Source: Gemmatimonadota bacterium
GTDB taxonomy: Bacteria; Gemmatimonadota; Gemmatimonadetes; Gemmatimonadales; Gemmatimonadaceae
Reading direction: 5' to 3'
Assembly (NCBI GenBank): GCA_021299375.1
Contig: JAJTGR010000040.1
Location: 1 to 64,000 of the forward strand
DNA length: 64,000 nt
Positions 14,931-24,036 of this stretch are shown piece after piece. The notes under the pieces are model-generated. The model searched no databases. It had not been told where the DNA came from and saw nothing but the letters and a program-made list of their open reading frames with translations. The stretch's first letter is position 1; each line of letters opens with the position of its first letter. Position numbers and translations under genes: made by a program.

Positions 14931-17900
14931 TCAGAAATATGCGCCCAGCGTCACGTAGAACGCCCCGCCGCGCGGCACCCCGCGTGGCGCCACATACGGC
15001 GAAGCGGCACCGAGGCGCACTCGATAGGGCTGGTCATACTGCAGCGCCAGGTCGAGCACCAGCTCGGCGCCGGCCGTCGCGATGATGCCGTCACGCTGAC
15101 CGGGGCGCTCGCACAACACCTCGTTGGTACGCGCCAGCGTTGCCGGGCACCACGCCCGCGCCGCATCGCTGAACAGCACCACCGACAACCGGTCGCTGTA
15201 CACCGTGAACGGGCTCGGCACCCGACTGAACATCACCAGCGGCGCGCGATACTCGGCGCTGGCTCCCACCGCGCGGATGCCGCGCTGCACACCGGGGGCC
15301 ACGCCGCGCACCGGAAAGGTTCGCGCCGGGTCGCCAAGGCGAACCCCGGGCACGAGCTCCGCCGACAAGCCGCTGGTGCCACCCACACTGAACTCGGTCT
15401 GGGTCCGGGTATCGGCCACGCCCACGGCAGCGCGTGCGGCCAGCACGTGCCGTGCGTAGCCGGGCAGCGGCAGCGGCAGGTACCCGCGCCCGGTGAGCAC
15501 GGTGCGCCACGACCCGAGCGACGGCGCGTCTTCGCGCCAGCGATAGCTGGTGGCACTGGAGAGCGTGAGGCCTTCTTCCACGGAAATGCCGCGCAGGCCG
15601 CGCCGTGCCGTGGAGAAGGCGCCATTCACGAACAGGCTGGGATAGCGCGTGCCGCGCCGCAGCAGCGAGTTGGCCGGACCGAGCACGGAGTCGACGTCGG
15701 CGGTGAAGTCGCGCAGCTCGTACTGCGCCCCCACGCTGCCACTGGCCGACCAGCGGATGCGCGGCACACTCCACGTGCTGGCCACCGTGATGAAGCGGCG
15801 GCGGCGTGCCACCAGTCCCAGCGTGGCACGGGCATCGTTCACCACGCGGAAGGTGCCATCCCACTCCTGCGACAGCGACAGGTCCAGCACCGGCACGCCG
15901 AGCCCGGCGTACCGGTACGCACCAAACGCGTCGACCTCGCCACGCTCGGGCTGCACGAGCACACTGGCGTCCCAGGCGTGGCGCTCGAGAATGTCGAGAC
16001 CACTGCTGGTGGCGCCGAGCGTGAGGCGACCGTCGCGCCCTTCGCCAATCAACGGGAGCCAGTACCGCGGCACCAGCATGCGCGCGGCGCGATAGGTGGT
16101 GCTGCGGCCGGTGTCGGCCCTACTCACGGCGGCCAGCGGATTGCGCGCCGGATACCACGTGCTGCGCGCCACCGGGCCGAGCGTATCGAGCGCGCCCACC
16201 ACAACATGAAAGCCGTCCACGCGCTGTACCAGCGCTGCCACCCGCATGCCGTCGGGGGAGACAGTCGGTTCGTACACCCCCGTGCTGACGGCGCTGGCTT
16301 GCCGCACGGCGTCGCGTTCGTCGCGCCAGTGCAGCGTGTCCACTGCCGTCCGCGACACCGGTGCGGTTTCCAGCTGCATGCGCCCGGTGCGATCGCTGCT
16401 CCACACGAGGCGTGCGCCGTCCGGTGTGAACGACGGGCTGGCGAACACGCCGCGCGCGCCCGCCACGGCCGCCCGCAGCGTACCCAGCGTGTCGAGCACC
16501 ACGATACGCTGCTCGCCGGTGGGCAGCAGCTGGACGGCGGCCACCACGTCGCCATGCGGTGACCAGCGCGGCTCGGCCCACCGTTCGCCGGGTGTGTCGC
16601 GCGTGAGCGGCGCAAGGGTGCGGCCATCGGCGCTCACCCGCACGAGCCGCGAGGCATTCGCCTCGTACTGCACCGCCACCAGCGCCCCATCGGCGCGCGC
16701 ATCGGGTTGCGTGAGGCGCGCCCCATGGGTGAGGCGCGTTTCGTGCGGCCCCGCGCCGCGATAAAGATCGGAACGCAGCACGTAGGGATCGCGGCGCTCG
16801 AGCTGGGCGTACAGCACCGGCGTGTTGACGCCGGCGTTGGCGCCCACCGGCACATTCACATCCAACGCGTTGCGCCACGCGGCACGCACCGGTCGAGGCT
16901 GGGGCATGCCGCCCGCGGCTACGGCCGCCACGTACAGGCCCGTGACCTCGCGGCCGTTGCTCGCGCTCCAGAGCAGCGAGTCGCGCCCCAGCCAGCGCGG
17001 CGCCGCGGCGTACCAGCCATCGGAGCTCACCACCCGCCACGCGGCATCCCCCGCGCGGTCCACCGGCGCCGCCAGCGCCGAATCACGCAGCTGCGCCTGC
17101 AGTGCGCTGAACGACGTCCCGAACCCCAGCCGCGAGGCGCGGTCGAGCAGGAACGGCACGTCATGGGCGGCGGTGACGTCGACGTAGCGACGCATCCCGA
17201 GTGAATCCGGTGGCCGCCCCGTGGCCCGTTCCGCCGCCCGCTGCACGGCCCGCTCCATGAGCAGGGCGCCATAGGCGTAGGCGGTCTGCCCCCGCGGGAA
17301 GCGCGAGGTGGCCAGGCTCCAGCGCGCCATGGGCGGGATGGCCGTGTCGAGACTCGCAGCGCGCAGCACGGTGCGGAACTCCGTGCCCACGTTACGACCG
17401 CTGCCGGTGAGCGCCGACTCGTAGTACACGGCCAACCCTTCCTTCACCCAACTCGGGGTGAAGGCATTCGGAAAGAGGATCGGGTTGCGCCCGAGCAGCG
17501 CGCGCGCCGCGCGCCACGGGCCCCGAGCGCGGTCGAGGTGGAACACGTGCGCCAGCTCGTGCGTGATGACCAGGCGCAGCCAGTCATCGTGGAAGCGCAG
17601 CTCACGCGACGCAATCGGCGGTACCGCGTAGATGACCACGCGGTTGGTGGGAAACACCTGTGCGTAGCCGTTGCTCACATCGACGTTGTCGATGAGCAGC
17701 AGGTCGATGGGGCCCGCCGGTGGCGCCATCTCACGCGCGAGCTGCACGTAGGCCATTTCGGCCACCCCGGCCGCGATACGCGCCAGCGAGTCGAGCGCCG
17801 CGGGGAAGTGCACACGCAGATGGGCCGTGGCGATGGTACGCACCGGCCCACGCGGGTCGACCTGGGCCTCGGCGCGCGACGCGGCGGCCAGCGTGAGAAG

Positions 17901-17990
17901 GAACCAGCCTACCCCCCGCAAGCCGGCGCCCACGCGCCGGCCATGACGGCGGACATCCGAACCCCGTGGCCCTGGCCGCCCCCCGCTCAT
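14931..17990 (-). CDS. Secreted zinc-metallopeptidase-like protein fused to propeller and outer-membrane barrel
   Basis: 1019 aa from ATG at 17990, overlapping the amidase stop (ATGA). A signal peptide (GVGWFLLTLAAASRAEAQ) is followed by a gluzincin-like peptidase domain with HELAHVFHLD near residue 145 and a downstream Glu in WVKEGLAVYYE, i.e. HExxH...E zinc ligands. The middle (~350-680) has TolB-like propeller repeats (WSPHGDVVAAV, FTPDGARLVWSSD, VSPDGMRVAAL). The C-terminal ~300 residues look like a BamA/surface-antigen-type beta-barrel, ending ...VTLGAYF with a terminal Phe. Such peptidase-propeller-barrel proteins are found in Gemmatimonadota and Bacteroidota; substrate unknown. Probably anchored in the outer membrane with the peptidase domain in the periplasm or at the surface. 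Confidence 0.8.
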   Translation of the reverse strand: MSGGRPGPRGSDVRRHGRRVGAGLRGVGWFLLTLAAASRAEAQVDPRGPVRTIATAHLRVHFPAALDSLARIAAGVAEMAYVQLAREMAPPAGPIDLLLIDNVDVSNGYAQVFPTNRVVIYAVPPIASRELRFHDDWLRLVITHELAHVFHLDRARGPWRAARALLGRNPILFPNAFTPSWVKEGLAVYYESALTGSGRNVGTEFRTVLRAASLDTAIPPMARWSLATSRFPRGQTAYAYGALLMERAVQRAAERATGRPPDSLGMRRYVDVTAAHDVPFLLDRASRLGFGTSFSALQAQLRDSALAAPVDRAGDAAWRVVSSDGWYAAAPRWLGRDSLLWSASNGREVTGLYVAAVAAGGMPQPRPVRAAWRNALDVNVPVGANAGVNTPVLYAQLERRDPYVLRSDLYRGAGPHETRLTHGARLTQPDARADGALVAVQYEANASRLVRVSADGRTLAPLTRDTPGERWAEPRWSPHGDVVAAVQLLPTGEQRIVVLDTLGTLRAAVAGARGVFASPSFTPDGARLVWSSDRTGRMQLETAPVSRTAVDTLHWRDERDAVRQASAVSTGVYEPTVSPDGMRVAALVQRVDGFHVVVGALDTLGPVARSTWYPARNPLAAVSRADTGRSTTYRAARMLVPRYWLPLIGEGRDGRLTLGATSSGLDILERHAWDASVLVQPERGEVDAFGAYRYAGLGVPVLDLSLSQEWDGTFRVVNDARATLGLVARRRRFITVASTWSVPRIRWSASGSVGAQYELRDFTADVDSVLGPANSLLRRGTRYPSLFVNGAFSTARRGLRGISVEEGLTLSSATSYRWREDAPSLGSWRTVLTGRGYLPLPLPGYARHVLAARAAVGVADTRTQTEFSVGGTSGLSAELVPGVRLGDPARTFPVRGVAPGVQRGIRAVGASAEYRAPLVMFSRVPSPFTVYSDRLSVVLFSDAARAWCPATLARTNEVLCERPGQRDGIIATAGAELVLDLALQYDQPYRVRLGAASPYVAPRGVPRGGAFYVTLGAYF

Positions 17991-19957
17991 CGCGCCGCCC
18001 ACTCCCGGACGTAGCGCTCGAGGCCCGCCAGCAGCGCCTCCGCGTACGTCCGCTGGAACCCCACATCGCGCATGGCCGCTTCCTGCTCCGGCAGCATGAG
18101 AAACAGCCCCTCGGTGAGCACACTCGGATACCACGTGGGACGCGCGACGGCCAGGTTCTGGTAGTGCACGCCCAGGTCGCGCAGCCCGAAGCGCTTCATG
18201 AGCGCCTCCTGCATCACGCGCGCGAGGGGTTCACTGGCGTTGTGGAAGAACAGGGTGCTCGTGCCGTTACTGGTGAAGGGGTTCACGCCGTCCGGCAGCG
18301 CGTTCAGGTGCACCGACACGAACACGTGGGCATTGGCCCGTCGCGACGCGACCGCACGCTCGGCGAGCCCCAGCGGATCGAGGCTCGTGCGGGTGCTGAA
18401 CGCGTTCGCGCCGCGGGCCTTGAGGAGCTCCACCAGCTGCATCCCGACCGGCAACACGGCGTCGCCCTCGTAGAGCCCCGTGGGGCCTGTCGCCCCGGCG
18501 GGCGGATGCCCCGGGTCGACGGCAATGGTCAGCCCGCGCAGCGGGTTCGTGACATCGATGCTCGGCAGTCGGCGTACGCGCAAGACGAAGGCGCGGCGTG
18601 CGTCGTCCCAGAGGGCCAGCCAGCCGTAGGCCGGCTGCGACAACGTGAACGTCACGCGCACCCGGTCGCTGGTGACCTGCTCCCAGGCGATACGGCGCAC
18701 GAGCGTGTCGTTGCCGAGAATGGGAGAGATCTCCGGATTGGCCTGCACCCCGTACATCGTGAGCGTGAGGGTGCGTCCATCCGCCTCCACGAGGTGGGCC
18801 GGGCGGTCGCCCATGCCGATCACGACATCCACCCAGTCGGCCGCGGGCGTGACGCGCAGGCCGCCCGTCACCCGGCGCGGCATGGCCGTGCCGGCAGGCA
18901 GCAGGGTCAGCTCGTCGGTGGCGACCCACACCTCCAGCGCGTCGTCGAGCTTCACCCGCGTCGCACTGCCCTGACGGCCCGTCACCTCGAGCACGGTGCC
19001 AGGCAGCAGGATCCACTTGTAGGTGCCGCCGGCGATGGTGCGCGCATGCACCACCCGGTCGGTATCGCTGCCCACGGTGCCGGTGGCCCGCAGCTGCCCG
19101 AGGGTACGCGTGAGCGTGGGGAGGGCGCGCACGACAGGCACCGGCAACATCACCGCGTCGCCGTTGCGCGTGATCGTCACGCGCGCCGGGCGTGTACTGT
19201 CGGCCAGCAGCTGGGCGGCGACCTCGGTGGCGAAGACGGCCGCCACGTCGGCGGTGTCGGGGCTGACGGCCCCATTCGCCATCGCGCCGAGCGCGAGGAG
19301 CGGTCGCGCGATACTGTCGCGCCCGACCAGCACCACGCGGGCGTTCGCCGGCGCGCGCACACTCACCCGCAGCAATTCGTCCGGGCGCGCCCACCAGCCG
19401 CGCCCAGGTTGCAGCGACGCCGAATCCACCCGCAGCCGTCCCGTCGCCGGCAGCGACACGCGCGGGGGATAGCGCACCCGCACGCTGCGCCGCACGGTGT
19501 CGGCCCCGCGCACGGCCACCAGGTCATAGCGCGCGGCCGTCGCCGGTGGATTGACCAGCCAGCCGAGGAACGCGCCGTTCGGCGCCACCGGCACGGCGAC
19601 GTCGTTGATGCGGAGCTGGACGTCGCCGCTCCCGAGGCTGCCGAGGATGAAATTCGAATCACGGCTGGTGATGACCTGATTGTCTGCGGGGTAGCGGACC
19701 TGAACGGTCATCGGGGCGCCGGTGACCACCGGGACCGGGGGAAGCCCTGGGATGATCGGAGCGGGCCCGGGGCTGGCGCCGGTCGCTGGCGCGGGGGTGC
19801 GGCTGCAGGCGCCGAGCGCGACGAGCAGACACGCGGGGAGCATCAGCGCAAGGCGCGGTGCGCGTCCCCCATGAGAGCGGGCAGCCGGGGCGGCGGGGCG
19901 GAGGGACGGGCGACGTGGCATCCGGTGAATCTGTCCGGTTGACGAAACGCGGGCCAT
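17987..19957 (-). CDS. N-acetylmuramoyl-L-alanine amidase lipoprotein
   Basis: Cleaves the bond between MurNAc and the stem peptide. 656 aa from ATG at 19957, chosen because AGGTGG lies 6 bases upstream; ATG at 19921 (MPRRPSL) is a possible alternative. The lipobox LLVALGAC marks it as a lipoprotein. Residues ~60-430 hold beta-rich AMIN- and SH3-like regions; the C-terminal ~210 residues are an Amidase_3 domain with zinc ligands in VDPGHPP, YEGDAVL and VSVHLNA and the catalytic Glu in EGLFLML. Stop overlaps the peptidase gene start. Divergent from the PP2C phosphatase gene. Confidence 0.9.
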   Translation of the reverse strand: MARVSSTGQIHRMPRRPSLRPAAPAARSHGGRAPRLALMLPACLLVALGACSRTPAPATGASPGPAPIIPGLPPVPVVTGAPMTVQVRYPADNQVITSRDSNFILGSLGSGDVQLRINDVAVPVAPNGAFLGWLVNPPATAARYDLVAVRGADTVRRSVRVRYPPRVSLPATGRLRVDSASLQPGRGWWARPDELLRVSVRAPANARVVLVGRDSIARPLLALGAMANGAVSPDTADVAAVFATEVAAQLLADSTRPARVTITRNGDAVMLPVPVVRALPTLTRTLGQLRATGTVGSDTDRVVHARTIAGGTYKWILLPGTVLEVTGRQGSATRVKLDDALEVWVATDELTLLPAGTAMPRRVTGGLRVTPAADWVDVVIGMGDRPAHLVEADGRTLTLTMYGVQANPEISPILGNDTLVRRIAWEQVTSDRVRVTFTLSQPAYGWLALWDDARRAFVLRVRRLPSIDVTNPLRGLTIAVDPGHPPAGATGPTGLYEGDAVLPVGMQLVELLKARGANAFSTRTSLDPLGLAERAVASRRANAHVFVSVHLNALPDGVNPFTSNGTSTLFFHNASEPLARVMQEALMKRFGLRDLGVHYQNLAVARPTWYPSVLTEGLFLMLPEQEAAMRDVGFQRTYAEALLAGLERYVREWAAR

Positions 19958-20101
19958 GTGTCGCCACCTGCCCCGTGGGGCGTGGGAGATGCCGCTGATC
20001 CCTCGCACCCTTCCGCTCGAGGCGCCGCCGGTGCAACCTCCGAGCATTCCGTCCGTAGGGAGATCAGTCCCCTCGCGCGCACCCGCCCGTACCATGTTGC
20101 T

Positions 20102-21295
20102 GTGACCGTTTCCCCCCCTCACTCCCTCCAGTCGCGCCCCGGTGGCGAACGCCGGGTGGTGGCGCGTGTCTTTGCCCTCTCCGACGTGGGGCGGACGCGT
20201 GACCACAACGAGGACACCTTCCTCGTGGCCGACCTCGGGTCGGGAGCGCCCCTCGATTTCGAGCTGGGCTATCACGAGATCACCGCCGACGCGCACGGCC
20301 TGCTCTTTCTTGTGGCCGACGGCATGGGCGGGGCGGCGTCAGGCGAATTGGCAAGCGGCATGGCGGGCACCCTCGTGCTGGAGGCGCTGCGCCAGCAGTG
20401 GATGACGGGCGCGCCTACGAGTGACCGCTTCGCGACGGCCCTGCGCGACGCCACCGTGAACGCCAACAGCCGTATTCACCAGTACGCCAAGGAACACCCC
20501 GAGCATCGCGGCATGGGGACCACCGCCACGATCGCCGGGCTGCTGGGTGACCGGCTGTACGTGGTGCAGGTGGGGGACAGTCGGGCCTACCTGGTGCGCG
20601 ATGGCACCGCCCGCCAGCTCACCAAGGACCAGTCGCTCATGCAGCGGCTGGTGGAGGCCGGTGAACTCACCCCCGAGGAGGCTGAGGTGAGCGACCGGCG
20701 CAACATCATCCTGCAGGCGCTGGGCCCGGAAGCCCACGTCACCGTGGACATCACCCACCAGCAGGTCCGCCGCGGCGACACGCTCATCGTGTGCAGCGAT
20801 GGCCTCTCGGGTTTGGTGAAGGCCAATGAGCTGGCCGCCTGTGCGGGCGAAGTGTCCGATCTCCGACAGCTCTGCCGCCAGCTCGTGGACCGGGCCAATG
20901 AACGCGGGGGGCCGGACAACATCACGGTGGTCGCCGTGCGCTTCGAGGGCGACGGGCTCGACGAAGCCACCGCCACCGATCGGGTGGGCTACACGGCGTT
21001 CCCCATGGCCGGTACGCTCAACGACCAGATGCGGGAGGTGGTGGCCACCCCGCTGACGCCGCCGCGAGCCATCCGGGCCGATCCGACGCCCCCGAAGGGC
21101 ATTCGTCGGACCGCCGTGGGCGAGATGGAGGCCGAGCGACGCCGCGCGGCCTTGGCGGCCGAGGCGCCACTCATCGGCGCGCCGCCGCCGGTGCTCGAGG
21201 AACGGCGCCGGGCGGCCATTCCGGTCTTCATGGTGCTGGGACTGGCGGCGCTGGCGGCGCTGCTATGGACGGCGTACCAGGTTGCCAACGGCTGA
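20102..21295 (+). CDS. PP2C-type Ser/Thr protein phosphatase with C-terminal membrane helix
   Basis: Dephosphorylates Ser/Thr phosphoproteins, the natural counterpart of Hanks-type kinases. PP2C metal-binding motifs are all present: RTRDHNED, VADGMGG, VGDSRAYL, CSDGLSG and GGPDNITVV. The last ~25 residues (IPVFMVLGLAALAALLWTAY) form one transmembrane helix, so the catalytic domain is cytoplasmic and tethered. Start uncertain: GTG at 20102 gives 397 aa, but no ribosome-binding site is obvious, and a GTG near 20157 would also keep the domain. The track start at 19958 overlaps the divergent amidase gene region and is unlikely. Unlike many Stp genes it is not next to a kinase. Confidence 0.88.
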   Translation: MTVSPPHSLQSRPGGERRVVARVFALSDVGRTRDHNEDTFLVADLGSGAPLDFELGYHEITADAHGLLFLVADGMGGAASGELASGMAGTLVLEALRQQWMTGAPTSDRFATALRDATVNANSRIHQYAKEHPEHRGMGTTATIAGLLGDRLYVVQVGDSRAYLVRDGTARQLTKDQSLMQRLVEAGELTPEEAEVSDRRNIILQALGPEAHVTVDITHQQVRRGDTLIVCSDGLSGLVKANELAACAGEVSDLRQLCRQLVDRANERGGPDNITVVAVRFEGDGLDEATATDRVGYTAFPMAGTLNDQMREVVATPLTPPRAIRADPTPPKGIRRTAVGEMEAERRRAALAAEAPLIGAPPPVLEERRRAAIPVFMVLGLAALAALLWTAYQVANG

Positions 21296-21378
21296 CCCAC
21301 CGCCCCAGCCCGCCCCGTTCTCCCTGGCCCGGCCTGGGCAGGACCGACGCTGGCACCCGGTACGCCGCGAACCGCCGG

Positions 21379-22857
21379 TCAGCGCTTGCGCAGCAGCCCG
21401 CGCCCGGCGGCCTGCTGCATGACCCGGTCGCCGCTCCACGCGATGATCGTGGGGCAGGTGAGCCCAACCTGCGCCACCCAACGCGGGTCGCCCAGACCTA
21501 CCAGGACCACGCCGCGCTGCAGTGCCTCGGCCTGGGCCGCCAGCGCGCGTACCTGACGCACCGTGTCGTCGTGCAGTCGGTGACGCCCCTTGCCGGGCAG
21601 GTAGTCGGCGAAGAGCGCGATCACGAGCGGCCCGCCGCTCGCCGCCGTCGGGGCACTGACAATGCGGGCGTCGTTCCCCGCCAGACGCATGGCGTCGACG
21701 ATGCCCGTTCGGTCGACGCGACGCGATTCGACGGATTCGTCGTCGTCGACGATGGCGACTTCGGTGACGCTCCCCATGGGCGGCACCGGGCCGTGCTCGA
21801 TGCGCAGTACCTTGTCGGCGAGCAGCGCGCCCCACGCCGTGTCCGCGCCACTGGGGCGACGCCAGTCGTTCGGCGGCGACGCCCACTGCGCCCACTTGAG
21901 GCGCCGGCGCACCGACTGTTTGACCCGCTCGGGGTCGAGCGTGCCGTCCTCGAGCCCTGCCTCGAGCGCATCGAGTGTGGCACCGAGGTCGCCCGGCCCG
22001 AGCAGCACGTCGCAGCCGGCACGCAGCGCCAGCACACAGGCCGCGCTCGCATCGCGCCCCTCCCACACGCCCGGGAGCGTCATGAGGTCCGACACGATGA
22101 GATTGTCGAACTTGAGCTGCTGCCGCAGCAGCCACTGCAGCATCTCGCGCGAGAGTGAGGCCGGCACCCGGCTCGAGTCGAGCGCCGGATACGCCACATG
22201 CGCGGTCATGACGCTGGCCACACCGCCGCTGATGGCGGCACGGAACGGATGCAGGTCGAGCTCCTTGAGCTGGTCGGCCGGTGTGTCGACCGTTGAGGGC
22301 TCGAGGTGCACGTCGTGCGTCGCGCGGGCGATACCGGGGAAGTGCTTGGCGCAGGCCAGCACCCCCTCGGCCTGGCAGGCCTCGATCCACGCGGTGACGA
22401 GCGGCGCCACCTTGCGCGCATCATTGCCCAGCGCGCGCGAGCCAATGAGCGGATTTTCCGCCAGCAGATCGAGATCGCACACCGGGCCGAGGTTCCAGTT
22501 CACGCCCATCGTGCGGGCTTCGCGCGCGGTCAGGCGGGCGGCACGGCGCAGCGCCTCGAGGTCGCCCATGGCCGTGATGGCGGCCACCGGCGGCAGCCCG
22601 GTGGCGCCCGCAAACTGCTGCCCTGCCCCGCGCTCCAGTTCGGCCGCGATGAGCAGCGGATGCCGGCTCTTGAGCTGCAGCTCCTTGGCCAGCGCGCGCA
22701 CCCCATCCTGTTCGCCGCCCACGAGCAGAAAACCTCCCACCCCGAGCCCCAGCGCCTGCTCGATGAGCGGGCGGGCGTCGGCAAAGCCCCGCTCCGGGCT
22801 CCAGCGGATGACAGGAAGCAGCAACTGCGCGAGTTCAGCGCGCGACTGGTCACTCAT
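21379..22857 (-). CDS. nagZ: Glycoside hydrolase family 3 beta-N-acetylhexosaminidase (NagZ-like)
   Basis: 492 aa. Expected to remove GlcNAc from GlcNAc-anhydroMurNAc (peptides) during murein recycling, in keeping with anmK and murQ upstream. The GH3 N-terminal barrel is clear: NWNLGPVCDLDLLAENPLIGSR, KHFPG, and the nucleophile Asp in LIVSDLMTLPGV. The NagZ loop is altered: KHFPGIARATHDVH has Ile where the family usually has His in KHFPGHG, but the Asp-His dyad (DVH for DSH) is kept. An extra ~150-residue C-terminal domain resembles the GH3 C-terminal domain. Starts 12 bases after the anmK stop, so co-transcribed. Confidence 0.83.
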   Translation of the reverse strand: MSDQSRAELAQLLLPVIRWSPERGFADARPLIEQALGLGVGGFLLVGGEQDGVRALAKELQLKSRHPLLIAAELERGAGQQFAGATGLPPVAAITAMGDLEALRRAARLTAREARTMGVNWNLGPVCDLDLLAENPLIGSRALGNDARKVAPLVTAWIEACQAEGVLACAKHFPGIARATHDVHLEPSTVDTPADQLKELDLHPFRAAISGGVASVMTAHVAYPALDSSRVPASLSREMLQWLLRQQLKFDNLIVSDLMTLPGVWEGRDASAACVLALRAGCDVLLGPGDLGATLDALEAGLEDGTLDPERVKQSVRRRLKWAQWASPPNDWRRPSGADTAWGALLADKVLRIEHGPVPPMGSVTEVAIVDDDESVESRRVDRTGIVDAMRLAGNDARIVSAPTAASGGPLVIALFADYLPGKGRHRLHDDTVRQVRALAAQAEALQRGVVLVGLGDPRWVAQVGLTCPTIIAWSGDRVMQQAAGRGLLRKR

Positions 22858-22869
22858 GACGTCAGCTCA

Positions 22870-24036
22870 TCAGACAGGTGTGAGCGCACCGAGGATGCGC
22901 GACGCGCGGGCACCGGTGGCGCTGGGGACGTTGCCGGCGCGACCGGTGAGATGAAGATAGCCGAGCAGGGCGAAGGCGACGGCCTCCTTGGCCTCGGCAT
23001 CGAAGTAGACGTCGTCGAACAGGCGAACGGCCGGTGCGGCGCGCCCCGAACGCGCCTCGTGCCACGCCAGGGCCCCCTGAAGCGCGCGCACCAGGGCCGG
23101 GTTGTGCGCCCCGCCGCCGGAGATCAGCACTTCGGTGATCGGCTCCGGCACGAAGCGCGCGTACTGGTCGGCGATGGTAGCGGCCGTGTACGCCGTCGCG
23201 GTCGCCACGGCGTCCGCCGGTGAGGCCCCCGCCTGGGTACAGCGCGCGATGAATGCGTCGATGAACGCGGGCGTGAACAGCTCGCGTCCCGTGCTCTTGG
23301 GAGGCGCCGCATGCAGGAACGGGAGCTCCAGCAGCTCCTGCACGACCGCTTCGAGGACGCTGCCCGAGGCGGCGATGGCGCCGTCGCGATCGAAGGGCTG
23401 CCCGAACAGCCGCTGCACCGCGCCGTCAATGATCACCACGCCCGGGCCGGTGTCGAAGGCGCGTACGCGCGCGTCGGTCGCGTCGGCAGCGGGCGGCACG
23501 ATGGTCACGTTGCCGATGCCCCCGATGTTCTGCAGCGCACGCCAGTGGGTGTCGTGCGCGAAGAGCAGCACGTCGGCCATGGGCACGAGCGGTGCGCCCT
23601 GCCCCCCCACGGCCATGTCGCGGGTGCGGAAGTCGGCAATGACGGCGCACCCGGTGCGTTCGGCGAGTCGTGCCGGGTCGCCGATCTGCCAGGTGCTGTG
23701 TCCCGGCTCGTGCCACAGTGTCTGCCCATGCGACGCAATGGCGGCCACGTGGCGCGCCGTGACCCCAGCGCACTGCATGGCATCGAGGGCGGCGTCGGCC
23801 AGCCAATCGCCCACGTCGGCGTGCAGGCGGCAGTAGTCGCGGGCTGTACCGTGGTGCATGGCCGCCGCGAGCCGGGCGCGCACCTCACCGTCGTACGCGC
23901 GGGACGTGAACCCGAGCAGTTCGGCGCGCGGCCGGCCGCGGGCGTCATCGGCGAAGCGCACCACGGCTGCGCTGATGCCGTCGAGCGACGTGCCCGACAT
24001 CAGCCCCACGAGAATGCGGGCGGGGGGCGGGCTCAC
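22870..24036 (-). CDS. anmK: Anhydro-N-acetylmuramic acid kinase
   Basis: Opens and phosphorylates 1,6-anhydroMurNAc to MurNAc-6-phosphate with ATP. 388 aa, the normal family length. Begins with the ATP-binding motif VGLMSGTSLDGISAAV; further family blocks are SHGQTLWHEPG, QIGDPARLAE, FRTRDMAVGGQGAPLVP, NIGGIGNVT and SGGGAHNPAL. GTG at 24036 overlaps the murQ TGA. Product feeds murQ directly, and nagZ supplies its substrate, so the three genes form one recycling route. Confidence 0.95.
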   Translation of the reverse strand: MSPPPARILVGLMSGTSLDGISAAVVRFADDARGRPRAELLGFTSRAYDGEVRARLAAAMHHGTARDYCRLHADVGDWLADAALDAMQCAGVTARHVAAIASHGQTLWHEPGHSTWQIGDPARLAERTGCAVIADFRTRDMAVGGQGAPLVPMADVLLFAHDTHWRALQNIGGIGNVTIVPPAADATDARVRAFDTGPGVVIIDGAVQRLFGQPFDRDGAIAASGSVLEAVVQELLELPFLHAAPPKSTGRELFTPAFIDAFIARCTQAGASPADAVATATAYTAATIADQYARFVPEPITEVLISGGGAHNPALVRALQGALAWHEARSGRAAPAVRLFDDVYFDAEAKEAVAFALLGYLHLTGRAGNVPSATGARASRILGALTPV

